Shown here in pieces: positions 61,271 to 64,000 of a DNA stretch of 64,000 bases. Both the position numbers and the translations under genes were made by a program. Under the pieces are notes generated by a model. That model worked only from the letters and a program-made list of their open reading frames with translations, made no database searches and had not been told where the DNA came from. Within the stretch, counting starts at the first letter, position 1. The number at the start of each line of letters is the position of its first letter. This DNA is from Pelecanus crispus (taxonomy: Eukaryota; Chordata; Aves; Pelecaniformes; Pelecanidae), in the NCBI RefSeq assembly GCF_030463565.1, contig NC_134648.1, forward strand, positions 12,193,806 through 12,257,805. Direction: 5' to 3'.

Positions 61271-62834
61271 TTTAATTTTGAATCCTAAAGATATTTTGGT
61301 GCTATTTGGCATGTGATTTATATATAAATAGGTGCATAGAGCTTCGTGGTGGTCCTTTGAAACCTAAAGAGCTTTCAGGTAAAGTAGCAACAGTTTGGCA
61401 GCTCCCAGCTTGATGCAAGAGGTGAGATGGAAAGGAGCCCAGTGGTGGGTTAGCAGGAGTATTATGGTAGTGTCAGGGTCAGCTCAGCATATCCTGTTAC
61501 AAGCTTACAGTTAGGTTACAGCTTAGCTTAAAAAAATCCCAATATTATAAAGAACTAGTCATGAACAGGAGAGATTTGTTGTGTTTTGTTCTTTATTTTG
61601 GAGGTTACTAGGAATAGGAAGTCTCTCGTCTGTGGTGCAGCAGGGACAGAGGTGGTGTGTCCCACTGCACTGGACAGCGTGGGCTTCTGGTTTGTAGCTT
61701 AGAGCTGAAGTGCACCTTACCAAGGTGACCATTTCTGCTGGTGAAGGGTGCCTGTATGAAGGTACCATGTTGTCCCTTCTCTGATAGTGCGGGAAAAGTG
61801 AAAATGCAAAGCACAAGGGATCAGGACCCTTGACTTCAGTGGGAAGCAGATTTTGGCTGCTATGGGTACCCTCAGTGCAATTTGGGTGGTTTATATAATG
61901 GAAAAAGGAAGTCACACACTCTGAAAACAACATAATTAGACTTGAGTCTCTAGGGCTACTGATCTGGTGCCTTTCGCAAACACTAAATGATTTATTCATT
62001 CCATTAAAAAATGAAAGCAGGAAAATAATAAAAATGGAAGGAAAAAGAAAGCATTTAAATGCTGCCATTTAGAAGGAATTTGTAGTGTAAAAATTATAGA
62101 TTTTTTTTTTTTTATTTTTAAAGGCTTTATCTTAAGTCCAAAATGGGACAAAGTGCTTGAAGGAGCTGTTTTTGCAGGTAACCTGAACCTCTCTTAAGGT
62201 TGTTTTAGTATTTTGTGTGTCATCTCTTATCCACTGGAGATCCTTCAAGCCAATACCACGTGCTAGCACTTGAATGTGCATATTGTTTTTAAGGAGGATA
62301 AAACCCCACAAAACAAAGATGAACTAGAAGCAGCTGATATGCTGTAATTAACATACTTTAAAATTCTTTAAATAGTCTCCAGCTCTCTTGAGATCAAGTG
62401 AAAAATAAATTTTAGTCTACGTAGTTAAGAATACATTATGCTGGGTGTAAATCAGTCTGCCTTTTTAATTGTCAGGATTTTGTTACAGTCATCTCGGTGG
62501 TAAATTGAAGCTTTAACTGGGTTGGGCCTCATTGTTCTAGGCATTCAGAAATCGTTCCATAAGTACCTGCTCCCAGAGAATTTAGACTCTGCCCGCAGCA
62601 GGCAATGCAGTGGTGACAGCTAGTGCAGCCCTGATACCAAAGGCGAGTGGCTGTGTTGTGCTGCTGTATGCCCAGACTAACCAGACCTACTCCTTGGCAG
62701 GCTGCTTTCCTAACGGGGGCCACCCCTGCCTCTGGAGATCCAGCCTTGCCCTGTGCCATACCAGCAGACCAGCCTGTTTGCGCTTCTCTGTGTTGGGTTT
62801 TCAATACTCCTTTAAAATCAGTGCAATGCAAGAA

Positions 62835-62895
62835 GGGTGGTTCCAGTAGTTACAACGCTAGCCTGCAATTTAGAAAGCCTGGATTTAATGGAAGT
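62835..62895 (+). mobile_element. possible tRNA-derived SINE relic
   Basis: GGTGGTTCCAGTAGTTACAACGCTAGCCTGCAATTTAGAAAGCCTGGATTTAATGG has the order of a tRNA-like SINE head: an A-box-like TAGTTACAACG, an anticodon-arm-like GCCTGCAATTTAGAAAGC and a decayed B box GGATTTAATGG. It is too decayed to be a tRNA gene. The family is uncertain. Confidence 0.35.
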
Positions 62896-64000
62896 CCATG
62901 GGTATATATACTTTTTTTTTTTTTTTAATCTGCAAATAAAACAATCTAATGAGCTGGACTGGGTAATGAAAAGATGAATATAAATAGGCCTGTGCTTTAG
63001 AATAGCATAACATCATGCACAGTTGCCAGCTGGTTGTCATAACTTGTTACCTGCCTTGGCAATGTCAGATTACAGTTTTCGATGTGTTTATGACAGGAGG
63101 GAGTCTGAAGGTCATGCAAGTATCACCTCAGTGCCTTTTTATTAAATATATACTTTATATTATTTTTTTTATTTCCCTTTTAAAGTTGTTCTGTGTCAGA
63201 TTAATTTTATTCAGTGTATTTAATTCTAGAATGGCTCCACATAAAATGGGAAGATTCAAGGGGAAAAAAATAAAGGAAGCAAACACACAGAGAGAAACAA
63301 GATTCTTGCACATTGTACACCGTCAAGTTAGATGGGCACATAATTTGAGGCATTGGGCAAATTAAAGCTGGTTGGTTCCATCCACTTAACTGTGCTTGTA
63401 TACTAACAGTTAAAACAGTTGCTGCTTTTTATATGGAAGATACTAACCAGGGGTGGTTAGGCTATGGGGGAAACAAAATATGGTATGTTAACTCATAAAG
63501 GAGTTTTTTCTGGTCATAGGATTAATTTAATATTTAATAAGAATATTTAATTTATGCACATCACAGAATAAATTAATTCAAATTAATTTTAAGACTCTTC
63601 TATGAGCCATTGTCCAGAGGTTGCTGCCAAGATTTTAATCTAAAAGTTTTGTGAGCATGTAGCCTTTGACATCTTATTTTTTTCTTCAGGACTTCTTCAG
63701 TACAGAATTAGTTCAGTTCATGGTGTTCCAAATTCTTAAGAGCATTAGATGCATCAATGGAAAAAAAGTATGTGATGATGTTTGCTGATGTGAAATTAAG
63801 GCCATCCAAGAAATTGGTAACCAGTGCCATAGAAAACAAATAGCCTGTTTTTCAGGGGCAGATGTGACATCAGGGCTCCATTTAATTTCAAAAGTTTTGT
63901 TGATTAGGTCAGATTATTAAATTCTGTCCCTTTTATTTGTTTCCTAATTGAGGCTTCCTGCCGCACTAGTTTGAAATAGGAGGGGGAGAAAATTATGTCT

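Larger units (their letters stand above)
52824..64000 (+). other. GALNT18: GALNT18 intron 1, distal part, no exon seen
   Basis: AT-rich sequence with no recognisable exon, RNA gene or further mobile element body. Items inside are GT-rich simple sequence at 56788-56831, a poly-A run at 59800, a poly-C run at 61257, a SINE-like segment at 62835-62895 and AT-rich sequence at 63516-63592. Open frames of 100-169 codons (61559-62068 minus; 56402-56749 and 63015-63365 plus) have no recognisable domains. Confidence 0.65.

Noticed and set aside
61559..62068. 169-codon minus frame
   Set aside because: No domain, and composition typical of translated intronic DNA. A frame of this length is expected occasionally in 64 kb.
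37489..64000. Possible CK2-alpha retrogene within the GALNT18 intron, as CSNK2A3 in human
   Set aside because: No frame shows kinase motifs such as HRD or DFG/DWG in context. The human retrogene is not expected in birds.

Overview
The window is most likely bird nuclear DNA. Three LINE fragments carry the avian CR1 3' end, with the antisense 'tcatagaatc' terminus followed by reverse-complement reverse-transcriptase C-terminal coding sequence. Two nested LTRs of the five-base-duplication (ERVL-like) kind are also of a type common in birds. Most of the sequence is AT-rich, unique and non-coding, with two sharp CpG islands. The species cannot be fixed from this sequence.

The only protein-coding sequence I can support is the first coding exon of GALNT18 (polypeptide N-acetylgalactosaminyltransferase-like 18), plus strand, 37254-37488. 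It encodes the short cytoplasmic tail, the signal-anchor membrane segment and the start of the coiled stem, and ends at a phase-1 splice donor. The GT-A catalytic domain and the ricin-type lectin domain are not in the window. Everything from 37489 to 64000 is therefore read as intron 1. The exon lies in a CpG island of roughly 1.9 kb (about 36170-38050) containing GC boxes, an inverted CCAAT box, a G-quadruplex-prone tract, an upstream ORF overlapping the start codon, and a possible short 5'UTR intron.

From 1 to about 36100 the window looks intergenic. A second, smaller CpG island at about 6720-7165 has a YY1-type AAGATGGCGCC element and is probably a promoter, but no recognisable gene can be tied to it. 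By remembered human synteny (GALNT18 head-to-head with USP47) it could be a USP47 or lncRNA promoter; this is inference. At 21191-22925 an LTR flanked by TAATG duplications is interrupted by a second LTR flanked by GACCC duplications, and neither has internal retroviral sequence. CR1 fragments lie at 28225-28485, 35459-35557 and 52366-52823, all antisense.

The remainder holds a perfect 52-bp tandem duplication, a 60-bp dispersed duplicate, several hairpins, homopolymer runs including 21 consecutive G, and a few probable relics of old tRNA-derived SINEs. I found no convincing new multi-gene system. The most interesting items are the orphan CpG island, the nested LTRs and the GALNT18 leader architecture.
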